A DNA stretch of 8,580 bases from JADJLQ01 sp034439915 (GTDB taxonomy: Bacteria; Bacteroidota; Bacteroidia; Chitinophagales; Saprospiraceae): assembly GCA_034439915.1 (NCBI GenBank), contig JAWXBI010000198.1, positions 1-8,580 on the forward strand, in the 5' to 3' direction. The notes beneath the pieces were generated by a model, which saw nothing but the letters and a program-made list of their open reading frames with translations, made no database searches and was not told the origin of the DNA. This document shows positions 1 to 6,483 of the stretch, in pieces. A program made the translations under genes and the position numbers. The stretch's first letter is position 1. Each line of letters starts with the position of its first letter.

Positions 1-409
1 AATTGCGAGAGGGTATCGAAATGTAAATAATTATAAAACAATGATTTACTTTAGGTTAGGGAAATTAAATGTTTTACCCACTTAAAACAGCGAAGAACCA
101 GTAAAATTTGATATAAACAAATATTATATGCGATTTTAATAATTCCTAAATTTTAATGTTAAATTATTAAACTATTTTTGATGCGATAGAAATGATGGAG
201 ACTGAACTCGAAAAATATATTCTACATCAATGAACTTCCCTAAGTGGCATTTTCTACTCTGAATATCTGTAATATGGATTTGAATGTTTGGTGGAATTTG
301 TGCGTCCCTGATCCATTAATTGAGAAAACAAAGGCTAATCATTGTGGCGCCGTTATTTAAATTATGGGCTGATTTTTTGTCTTTCATTCATTTTAAAGTG
401 GAGTATTGC
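1..409. other. AT-rich non-coding stretch at the left edge
   Basis: No convincing gene is visible. The stretch is clearly more AT-rich than the coding DNA to its right, and all frames are broken by frequent stops. The longest ATG-initiated plus-strand reading frame lying wholly inside it that I noted is 29 codons including the stop (274-360), with no recognisable sequence. It lies downstream of the minus-strand oxidase gene, so it would hold that operon's 3' untranslated end, yet I see no GC-rich hairpin followed by a T-run on that strand. A small AT-rich inverted repeat is present (GTTTTA at 71-76 and TAAAAC at 83-88, 6-nt loop), too weak to call a terminator. It could be a plain intergenic spacer or hold an unrecognised small RNA. 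Confidence 0.6.
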
Positions 410-1672
410 TTATGGATGGCCCCTGCTGTTGAGGACACCTTCCAATTCCGAAATACTTTTAGCGCCAGCCAATGCCATCGTTAATTCAAGTTCCGCGACA
501 AAATTTTGTATCAGCGATTCCACTCCCCGCGCCCCATCCAAAGCCAGAGCGTAGGTGTAAGGCCTTCCAATCCCCGCCATACTTGCCCCCAAAGCCAGTG
601 CCTTGGCAATATCTGCACCACACCGTATACCGCTGTCAAAAAGGACAGGGATATTATTTTTCACCACTTCTTTTATTTCTACTAATGCATCGAGCGATCC
701 CACCGCTCCATCCACCTGACGTCCACCATGATTTGAAACATAGATGGCATCAATATCCAGTTGGAGTGATTTAAGAGCATCCTGAGGGTGTTGTATTCCT
801 TTCAGGATAATGGGTAAACGGGTGGCCGATTTAATCCAGGCAATTGTATCCCAGTTAAGATCCGGCCTGGAATATATCTGGGTAAATAGACGAATTGCGT
901 CCAATGCATCCCCTTTCAGATTGCTGATCCAAGGACCTGGAAGCCGACGGGCCAATCGGATAAGATTACTAATACTTTGAATATTGATCTTTTTTTTACT
1001 CTGGTCTTTTACCAGATCTTTCATCAACTTATTAAAGACGGCATCACTGGTATATTGGGCGATGCCCCTGCCCTCAAGAAAGGGTAGGGAGCCAAGGTTC
1101 AAATCGCGGGGACGCCAACCCAACATGGTGGTATCCAGTGTAATGACTATTCCCCGCGCACCGGCTTGTTCTGCCCTGCGGATAAAACTGAGGACCAATT
1201 CATCGGATTTGCTGACATACAACTGAAAAAACCAGGGGCTTCCATTTAACACCTTAGCGATTTCTTCCATGGAATGGGAAGCCTGATTAGAGACCATCAT
1301 AGGAATACCCAGACTTTTACATGCTGCAGCGACTGCCAGGTCTGCACCAGAGTGGGCCAACTCCAACACACCGATTGGACATAGAAATAAGGGTAATGGA
1401 TATTCCGATCCCAAAAAATTTACCGCCAGTTGTCTTTGACTTACATCGCGAAGCATCCGCGGAACAATCGGATACTTGTCCCAAACGGTGCGATTCGCAG
1501 CCTGGGTGGATTCTAACCCAGCGCCTCCCGCTATATAAGCAAAAGCCTGGGGTGAAAGTTTGGATTTAGCGGCTGCTTCTAATTGATGGAAATCAACCGG
1601 CAAACCAGGTCTGCGGCCTGAAAAACCATCGTTGTAAATATTTTTTTGCCTCAATAAGGCATTAAATTCCAT
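410..1672 (-). CDS. FMN-dependent alpha-hydroxy-acid oxidase, lactate 2-monooxygenase-like
   Basis: A 420-residue cytoplasmic flavoenzyme predicted to oxidise a 2-hydroxy acid. The closest recalled relative is mycobacterial lactate 2-monooxygenase, which turns L-lactate plus O2 into acetate, CO2 and water. The TIM-barrel FMN family residues are in place: Tyr46 (in AFAYIAGG), Tyr152 (FFQLY), Asp180, Arg187 (GWRPRD), Lys291 (ILKGI), catalytic His315 and Arg318 in the SNHGGRQ signature, and the phosphate-binding DSGIR at 346-350 with GIGRP at 367-371. Subfamily clues are GWRPRDL, the PFLEG...QY.SD.VF segment around 197-213, the long stretch before about residue 272 and ILKGIQHP, all shared with lactate monooxygenase rather than glycolate oxidase. 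It starts 3 bp after the stop of the upstream helix-rich gene (TAAGCAATG), so the two are probably co-transcribed and perhaps translationally coupled. Family is certain; monooxygenase versus oxidase/dehydrogenase chemistry and the actual substrate are inference. Confidence 0.9.
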   Translation of the reverse strand: MEFNALLRQKNIYNDGFSGRRPGLPVDFHQLEAAAKSKLSPQAFAYIAGGAGLESTQAANRTVWDKYPIVPRMLRDVSQRQLAVNFLGSEYPLPLFLCPIGVLELAHSGADLAVAAACKSLGIPMMVSNQASHSMEEIAKVLNGSPWFFQLYVSKSDELVLSFIRRAEQAGARGIVITLDTTMLGWRPRDLNLGSLPFLEGRGIAQYTSDAVFNKLMKDLVKDQSKKKINIQSISNLIRLARRLPGPWISNLKGDALDAIRLFTQIYSRPDLNWDTIAWIKSATRLPIILKGIQHPQDALKSLQLDIDAIYVSNHGGRQVDGAVGSLDALVEIKEVVKNNIPVLFDSGIRCGADIAKALALGASMAGIGRPYTYALALDGARGVESLIQNFVAELELTMALAGAKSISELEGVLNSRGHP

Positions 1673-1675
1673 TGC

Positions 1676-2542
1676 TTAAGACTTTGGCGTCTCATCTACA
1701 ATGTCGGCATCTTCAATATGGTCTTCCGGTTTTGTCAACGGAGGATGTGACAATAAATCATTGAGTTGTTTTTGTTCCAGGGGATCTAATGGTTTGTCGG
1801 ATTCAGAAGAAACCAGGGGGTTCACTTTTTTTACTTCGATATCAACGGGAGCCGATGGAATCGGTTTTTTTTCCTGATTGTCCAGGAATTTTTTGGCCTT
1901 ATCAAAAAAGTCTTCATGTTTGGTCATGAGGGGTTCTGTAAGATTTTTGTTTTCGGCAATGGGTTTTTCCGCAAATTCCCCTTTAGGCTCTTTGGCCTCT
2001 ATTGCTTTTTCCCTCTCAATAAATTCATCTATTTTTTGATTGAGCACCTGAGATTTCTCCTGGGCATAATCTTTTGCTTTTTCATAAAGTTCTGAACCTT
2101 TGGTTTTGGCTTTATCGGTCAGATTTTCCGAAAAGGATTCTGCTTTTTTCCAAAAATCATCTGTTGCTTCCACCACTTTGCCACTGAGATCTTTAGCTTC
2201 TTCCTTTACTTTCGACAAGGTATCCGCTACTTTATCACCAACCTGGCCCATGGTTTTACGAATGGGTTCGACAAATTCAGATTCCAGCTTAATCGGTTTA
2301 GGTTCCATTTCGGCAAAGGGAGTATCGGAAGCAGTTTTGGTTTCCCATAAGTCATCTACTTTATCCAGGATTTTTGCACCCTGTTTACCAATTTTCTCAC
2401 CCGTATCTTTTACAAAATCAATCGTTTTGTCAAAAAGCTCTTCCCCTTTTTCTTTGGTATAATCCACCGCTTTTTCAGCCTGATGTTTTGTTACTCCTTT
2501 TACTCCGAATAAAAGTCTTTTGATAGGATCCAGTATACCCAT
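1676..2542 (-). CDS. Lysine/glutamate-rich amphipathic-helix protein of unknown function (YtxH/LEA-like composition)
   Basis: A 288-residue hydrophilic protein with no cysteine and no signal peptide or membrane span. I cannot assign a named family; composition resembles LEA-type, YtxH-like or apolipoprotein-like helical proteins. A short hydrophobic N-terminus (about 1-17, MGILDPIKRLLFGVKG) could be an amphipathic membrane-binding helix. Residues 20-225 are dominated by Lys/Glu/Asp helices, and 226-288 form a proline- and acid-rich, probably disordered tail. A 15-residue motif recurs three times, at 32-46, 148-162 and 208-222, with pattern K-[GH]-x-[ED]-[LF]-[FY]-[DE]-K-x-x-x-[FY]; DDLW (63-66) and DDFW (128-131) form another repeated pair. 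The ATG is preceded by an A-rich leader, usual in Bacteroidota, and by a TAnnTTTG box. Its stop lies 3 bp before the monooxygenase-like oxidase, suggesting a shared transcript. A role in stress protection or envelope association is possible but unproven. Confidence 0.8.
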   Translation of the reverse strand: MGILDPIKRLLFGVKGVTKHQAEKAVDYTKEKGEELFDKTIDFVKDTGEKIGKQGAKILDKVDDLWETKTASDTPFAEMEPKPIKLESEFVEPIRKTMGQVGDKVADTLSKVKEEAKDLSGKVVEATDDFWKKAESFSENLTDKAKTKGSELYEKAKDYAQEKSQVLNQKIDEFIEREKAIEAKEPKGEFAEKPIAENKNLTEPLMTKHEDFFDKAKKFLDNQEKKPIPSAPVDIEVKKVNPLVSSESDKPLDPLEQKQLNDLLSHPPLTKPEDHIEDADIVDETPKS

Positions 2543-2564
2543 ATAGTTGTTTTTATTTACTTTC

Positions 2565-2572
2565 CAAAGCTA
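2565..2572 (-). promoter_or_regulatory. Putative Bacteroidota -7 promoter box (TAGCTTTG)
   Basis: On the minus strand TAGCTTTG matches the Bacteroidota -7 consensus TAnnTTTG exactly, with its last base 22 nt before the ATG at 2542. This would give a short leader of roughly 15 nt. No TTTG -33 box is seen at the usual spacing; that position is C-rich because the purine repeat block lies just upstream. It would give the helix-protein/oxidase pair its own promoter, separate from the permease gene. Confidence 0.4.
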
Positions 2573-2610
2573 CGGAGAAATTGGGTTTGAGGGGATGGGG
2601 AAATTGGGGG

Positions 2611-2673
2611 GAGGTAGGAGGAAAGAGGAAAGAGGAAAGAGGAAAGAGGTAGGAGGAAAGAGGAAAGAGGAAG
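2611..2673. repeat. Nine-unit 7-bp tandem repeat (GAGGAAA)
   Basis: The 63 bases divide exactly into nine heptamers. Units 2-5, 7 and 8 are GAGGAAA; units 1 and 6 are GAGGTAG; unit 9 is GAGGAAG. The variant units sit five units apart, hinting at a 35-bp higher-order period and expansion by block duplication. The plus strand is almost wholly purine and the minus strand pyrimidine. It lies in the 170-bp gap between the permease gene and the helix-protein gene, about 38 bp upstream of a putative -7 box. Confidence 0.95.
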
Positions 2674-2674
2674 C

Positions 2675-2702
2675 CTCAAACCTCTTAGCTCAAACCTCTT
2701 AT
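2675..2702. repeat. Two 14-bp direct repeats (CTCAAACCTCTTAG/T)
   Basis: CTCAAACCTCTTA occurs at 2675-2687 and again at 2689-2701, giving a 14-bp period, twice that of the adjoining 7-bp array. Its CCTCTT is the complement of AAGAGG in the array (for example 2665-2670 can pair with 2681-2686 across 10 nt), so a transcript could fold back here. It sits 10-38 bp beyond the stop codon of the permease gene and could act as a weak 3' structure for that transcript. Confidence 0.85.
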
Positions 2703-2712
2703 CTTTTGGATT

Positions 2713-4119
2713 TTAGCGATTGATTATTCTTTTTTGGAAATAACGGCTGAACACCAGGTGCAAGGTTCCACACATCAACCATGCGGGCAGGGTGAGGAAG
2801 GAGAGAAAAATCCCGTTGGAAAGAGATAGGCTATAAAATAGTGCGAAACTCAGGCCCCAGGCCAGGAAAACGGAAATATTGAATGTCAAACCGGATTTCT
2901 CTGCATAATTGGTTTGAATACCAAATCGATGGGCAAAAAAATGTTCAAATACAATGATCGCACCCACGGGAGCCAATATAAACCCATATAAGGCAACAAA
3001 TCCCAATAGTTTCATCGCAAATGCCGGAAAAAGACCTGCAATGGTGGCGATACTTCCTGCCAGGATAGTGACCCAGAATGTGGAAGCTTTAGGTATAATG
3101 GACTGAAACGCCAGACCTGCCCTGTATATGGTAGGATTGGCGGTGGTCCAGCCGGCAAGGATTACAGTAATTACTCCAAAGATACCGATGGCATTATAAG
3201 CTAAGGGGCCAGGGGCTACTGGTGGTGCAATGCCGGAGGAGAGAAAGTTCTGCGCTTCAGGAGTTTTTAAATACACAGCATACAATAAGGCCGCAGCAAT
3301 CCAGGCCATATAATGTCCAATATACATACCGGCAGCCGTGGTCCAGCCAGCGTTTGCGTTTTTTGCAAAACGGAGTACCGATAAATCGGACATACCGATA
3401 TGCATTGCGGCATTACAAAACCAGGACCATAAAACGACATGCCAAAAAGTATATTTAATTTGACCTGGAAATGGAGTTGAACCTTCACCCCAGATATTCC
3501 AGAATGCTTTTAAGTCTGTCACGCCAAGTTGTCCTAAAGCAACAATGCCACAAGAAATAAACCCAACGACTAGAATTGGAGACATCCAGTTGGCCGCCTT
3601 GGAAACCGTATTGTATCCTTTAGCAGCTATCAGGGACACTACGGTACCTAATGCCAAAACGATGATCACCCAAGTCAGGCTATTAGGCATCGTATCTTCC
3701 AGTTTGGGCATTTCCATATTGAAGGGAATACCTATTGCTGTCGCGGAGACCGTGGTCATTGCTCCTGCCAGGAAACAAAATAAAACCCCATTGGCTACAT
3801 TGTACCCGGTGACCAGGTTTTTGCCACAGATTTTCTCTAACTGATAATATAAGGTCAATCTGTTTTTTACCGCGATTTCAGCCGTGAGAAAACGCCAGCA
3901 GATTACAGCTAAAAAATTACCAATCAACAAACCGATGATCAGGTCAAAGGCACTGACTCCTGCGGTGAGAAATAATGGGCCAATCATAAATTCCGTACCG
4001 GCTACATGTTCACCGGCATACATGCCCAGGAAATTTTTCCAGCCTTTCAGCTGGGACACGGGTACGGGTTCTCTTTCAAATTCATCGGATTGAGTCACCG
4101 CTTGTGGATTGGTTTCCAT
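2713..4119 (-). CDS. NCS1-family permease (nucleobase/cation symporter-1 type)
   Basis: A 468-residue polytopic inner-membrane protein predicted to import a small polar compound with a cation. The NCS1 family is known for purines, cytosine, uracil, allantoin, hydantoins, thiamine and pyridoxine. After a charged N-terminus (1-40), hydrophobic stretches at roughly 44-76, 108-131, 149-166, 179-199, 226-244, 262-284, 305-327, 347-364, 369-392, 411-431 and 435-456 fit twelve helices, the first block holding two. Family-like features are the conserved GEHVAGTEFMIGP segment entering helix 1 (36-48) and GWTTANPTIYRAGLAF (323-338), resembling the T-T-N-x-N-x-Y-x-x-G-L stretch of cytosine-permease-type members. 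Length fits the family. Its start is 7 bp after the stop of the upstream oxidase gene, so the two form an operon and the oxidase may act on the imported compound or its product. Substrate cannot be read from sequence. Confidence 0.85.
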   Translation of the reverse strand: METNPQAVTQSDEFEREPVPVSQLKGWKNFLGMYAGEHVAGTEFMIGPLFLTAGVSAFDLIIGLLIGNFLAVICWRFLTAEIAVKNRLTLYYQLEKICGKNLVTGYNVANGVLFCFLAGAMTTVSATAIGIPFNMEMPKLEDTMPNSLTWVIIVLALGTVVSLIAAKGYNTVSKAANWMSPILVVGFISCGIVALGQLGVTDLKAFWNIWGEGSTPFPGQIKYTFWHVVLWSWFCNAAMHIGMSDLSVLRFAKNANAGWTTAAGMYIGHYMAWIAAALLYAVYLKTPEAQNFLSSGIAPPVAPGPLAYNAIGIFGVITVILAGWTTANPTIYRAGLAFQSIIPKASTFWVTILAGSIATIAGLFPAFAMKLLGFVALYGFILAPVGAIIVFEHFFAHRFGIQTNYAEKSGLTFNISVFLAWGLSFALFYSLSLSNGIFLSFLTLPAWLMCGTLHLVFSRYFQKRIINR

Positions 4120-4126
4120 GTTTTAA

Positions 4127-5278
4127 TTATTTCGAAATTAGATGTTTGTGTAAATCCGTTGTTTTCTCACAGCATATTTGCTCCATCACTTGGATCAATT
4201 GGGTTTTGATCATGCCAATGGTATGCTGCCCACCGGCATCCCCCAGAGCGGAAACGCCATACATAAATGACCTGCCCATAAATACAAATTCGGCTCCACT
4301 GGCTATAGCCCTGGCTACATCAGGACCGGATCGTATCCCGCTATCGATCATCAGTTTAATTTTGTTTTTATAGTTCTTTTGTATGGCGATCAGTGAATGA
4401 ATGGTGGATTCGCCGGCATCCAATTGTCTGCCTCCATGATTGGATATGATGAGCCCATCAATTCCGAGCCGGATCGCCATCTCCGTATCTTCTTCGCTGG
4501 CTATACCTTTGATGACTAATTTTCCTTTCCATCGGTCCCTGATGGGTTTAATTTTTTCTTCATTTAACCTGCCTGAGAAGGTTTGATTCATGTACAGACC
4601 GAGCTGTTTCATATTTAAACCTTTGGGCATGTATTTTTTCATGGTGGCAAATTGTGGTTTGCCCTGGATCAGGGTATTGATAGCCCAGCGCGGCTTCATC
4701 ATGATCTGCAATATATTGCGGAGGGTCATCCTGGGTGGAATGGCCAATCCATTTCGGATATCTCTGGGGCGGAAAGCAAAAGTAGGCACATCACTGAGCA
4801 GGACCAAGACCGGTAATTGTGCCGACTCTACCCGATGCAACACATCATTACGGACTGCTTCGTCTGCCGGATAGTATAATTGAAACCATGCATTTCCTTC
4901 CGTCAATTCTGCTATCCGTTCGATGCTGGAGGTGGTGACCGTACTGGTAATAAATGGAATGTTATGTGCAAAGGCTGCTTTGGCAAGGATTTCAGGGCTG
5001 TTGGGCCAAATCAATCCCTGCAACCCGATCGGTGCAATCCCGAAGGGGGCGTCATAGACATGGCCAAACAGCTCTGTCTTAAGCTGGGATGGCTGATGGC
5101 TTGCCAGATAATAGGGTTTTAATTCTATCTGTCTGATGTCGGATGTGTTTTTTATCAGATTCACATCTTCATTACAACCTCCATCGAGATACTCAAAAGC
5201 AAATCGGGGGATCCTTTTGCGTGCTAAGTTGCGCAAATCGTCAATGGACGGATAATTGGTATTATAAGGCCAGGTCAT
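4127..5278 (-). CDS. FMN-dependent alpha-hydroxy-acid oxidase/dehydrogenase
   Basis: A 383-residue TIM-barrel flavoprotein of the L-lactate dehydrogenase/glycolate oxidase family, oxidising a 2-hydroxy acid to a 2-oxo acid. Family residues are visible: Tyr30 (FEYLDGG), Tyr135 (WFQLYY), Asp163, Arg170 (FRPRD), Lys257 (VIKGI), catalytic His281 and Arg284 in ISNHGGRQLDAG, DSGIR at 312-316 and MGRSFMYG at 334-341. It belongs to a different subfamily from the oxidase at 410-1672: it has LSDVPTFAFRPRDIRNG in the active-site loop and lacks the monooxygenase-type insert. The frame stays open upstream to an ATG at 5494, but those 72 residues have no family resemblance and would overlap the preceding gene. 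The start at 5278 (MTWPYN) gives the usual family N-terminus just before the first helix. It is followed at 7 bp by the NCS1 permease. Electron acceptor (O2, quinone or cytochrome) is unknown. Confidence 0.9.
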   Translation of the reverse strand: MTWPYNTNYPSIDDLRNLARKRIPRFAFEYLDGGCNEDVNLIKNTSDIRQIELKPYYLASHQPSQLKTELFGHVYDAPFGIAPIGLQGLIWPNSPEILAKAAFAHNIPFITSTVTTSSIERIAELTEGNAWFQLYYPADEAVRNDVLHRVESAQLPVLVLLSDVPTFAFRPRDIRNGLAIPPRMTLRNILQIMMKPRWAINTLIQGKPQFATMKKYMPKGLNMKQLGLYMNQTFSGRLNEEKIKPIRDRWKGKLVIKGIASEEDTEMAIRLGIDGLIISNHGGRQLDAGESTIHSLIAIQKNYKNKIKLMIDSGIRSGPDVARAIASGAEFVFMGRSFMYGVSALGDAGGQHTIGMIKTQLIQVMEQICCEKTTDLHKHLISK

Positions 5279-5375
5279 ACATCGAATAATTAATTCCAGC
5301 CGGAGTTGAATTTTTACTTCCCCAGCGCTTACAGGATGGGAAAATATTAAAATTATTTGGTTTAATCGTGGATTT

Positions 5376-5411
5376 AAAAAATATAACCTTAGCTCCAGTT
5401 GGACTCCGCTA
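5376..5411 (-). terminator. Weak terminator-like hairpin after the propeller gene
   Basis: Reading the minus strand from the TAG stop codon, TAGC pairs with GCTA (outer stem) and TCC with GGA (inner stem, AACT loop), with a 4-nt bulge GGAG on one side, spanning 5411-5390. A run of six T follows eight bases later (5381-5376). The stem is short and bulged and the T-run is late, so termination here is uncertain and read-through into the oxidase gene remains possible. Confidence 0.2.
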
Positions 5412-6344
5412 TTTTTTTGAGGAAATATGCATACAAACCTCCGGATGCATGGAATACAATCGCCATTCGGATCCATTATCGACCAGGATTCCACTTGATT
5501 TATTTTCCATTAAAACAGGATTATGGGGGTATTTTTTCCAATGGATCAGATCAGGTGAAACGGCGAGATTAGTACTCCATTCACTCCAATCCTCAAAGGC
5601 CGTCCCGTGGTAATAACCATAATAATTCCCATTGTACTTTATCACCTGGTTCATAGCCAGCCCATATTGATCATAGGGTTCCGGTCCTTTTTCCAAAATG
5701 GGAGTATCCCGGACATTAATCCATGTCTTCATATCCTTGCTTTTGGCCAACCATATCCCCTCATCATTTCGTTCGTAATATAAATACCAGATCCCGTCTT
5801 CTAACCAAACGGTCGGGGTTCCATACGGGCCAGGTTCTATCGGTGATCCATCTGTCTTCCGTACGTCCAGGTTTCCTTTATCGGTCCACAGGACTTTATC
5901 CCGGGAGGTCAGTAGATGGGCGATGTCGTGTCTGCCCTCTGCAAACATATAATAGACCGAGTCGGATTTGATGACCATCATATCTTCGGTCCACAACGAA
6001 TCAAATATCGGGTTGTCAGGATGGCGCGACCAGTGAATCCCATCACCAGAGGTAGCCAGCCCAAGAGCCATGGATTGGTTTTTACCATCCCGGTAACCGG
6101 TATACCATAGAAAATAACGCTCATCTTCAAATAAGATAAATCCTCTTTCCCGGATGTTTGCATCCCAATGAGGTATCCCGGCCCCGCTAAAGACTGGATT
6201 TTCCGGATGAGCCTTAAACTCAATCAATTCATTGGGAAATTCCAACGTAAAGGTCTCTGCACCCTTACTGGCGTGCTTATCATTTGATTTACAATAAATT
6301 AAAATCGTAATCACAAAACTATATACAAGGAACTTAATCGACAT
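5409..6344 (-). CDS. Exported GH43-like five-bladed beta-propeller protein (putative glycosidase)
   Basis: A 311-residue protein with a hydrophobic export signal (about residues 1-18) and Cys18 as a possible lipid anchor. The preceding L-I-Y is a poor lipobox because of the Tyr at -1, so plain secretion is also possible. The mature part shows the recurring blade signature of the GH43/GH32/GH130-type fold: ATSGDGIHWS...DNPIF (97-114), TSRDKVLWTDKG (146-157), AKSKDMKTW...TPIL (200-217) and AVSPDLIHWK...HNPVL (261-278), each followed by strands rich in Trp and Tyr. Acidic candidates for catalysis are Asp61 (HWDAN), Glu120/Asp121, Glu136 (AEGRHD) and Glu170 near PGPYGTPTVW. I cannot name the glycan or be sure it is an active enzyme. 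It heads the minus-strand group, 130 bp before the oxidase gene, and diverges from the amidase gene. The stop TAG directly follows an A7 run. Confidence 0.75.
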   Translation of the reverse strand: MSIKFLVYSFVITILIYCKSNDKHASKGAETFTLEFPNELIEFKAHPENPVFSGAGIPHWDANIRERGFILFEDERYFLWYTGYRDGKNQSMALGLATSGDGIHWSRHPDNPIFDSLWTEDMMVIKSDSVYYMFAEGRHDIAHLLTSRDKVLWTDKGNLDVRKTDGSPIEPGPYGTPTVWLEDGIWYLYYERNDEGIWLAKSKDMKTWINVRDTPILEKGPEPYDQYGLAMNQVIKYNGNYYGYYHGTAFEDWSEWSTNLAVSPDLIHWKKYPHNPVLMENKSSGILVDNGSEWRLYSMHPEVCMHISSKK

Positions 6345-6483
6345 ATTTCATAAAGTTGAGTTAAAGATATCCAGGGATAAATGTTTAAAGTAACCAAAAC
6401 CAACCGATGCCCAGGATTATCAAATCAAAATGTACTTTTAATCTGACCAATTTCGTTAAAGTTTTATATTTAATCCAATACTT
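6345..6483. promoter_or_regulatory. Divergent intergenic region between propeller gene and amidase gene
   Basis: These 139 AT-rich bases must hold the promoters of two diverging genes. Near matches to the Bacteroidota -7 box TAnnTTTG exist for the plus strand (TACTTTTA at 6433-6440; TATATTTA at 6465-6472, rather close to the ATG at 6484) and for the minus strand (TACATTTT at 6434-6427), each with one mismatch. No exact box and no convincing -33 TTTG at the right spacing were found. No strong ribosome-binding site precedes either start. Confidence 0.4.

Noticed and set aside
71..88. GTTTTA/TAAAAC inverted repeat as a terminator or operator
   Set aside because: Six mostly A-T pairs in very AT-rich DNA are expected by chance, and it is over 300 bp beyond the nearest stop codon.
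274..360. Small plus-strand reading frame of 28 residues in the left AT-rich stretch
   Set aside because: No recognisable sequence, no promoter or ribosome-binding site, and such frames are expected by chance.
2100..2462. 120-codon plus-strand open frame opposite the helix-rich protein
   Set aside because: It is an antisense shadow of a Lys/Glu-rich coding region, giving a Ser/Phe/Leu-rich product with no start context; the minus-strand frame has clear helical repeat structure and operon spacing.
2611..2702. CRISPR array
   Set aside because: The units are 7 and 14 bp with no spacers of unique sequence, and no cas genes are nearby; this is a simple tandem repeat.
5279..5494. Upstream extension of the alpha-hydroxy-acid oxidase gene to an ATG at 5494 (72 extra residues)
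   Set aside because: The extra residues have no family similarity, no export signal, and overlap the 3' end of the preceding gene in another frame; the start at 5278 gives the normal N-terminus.
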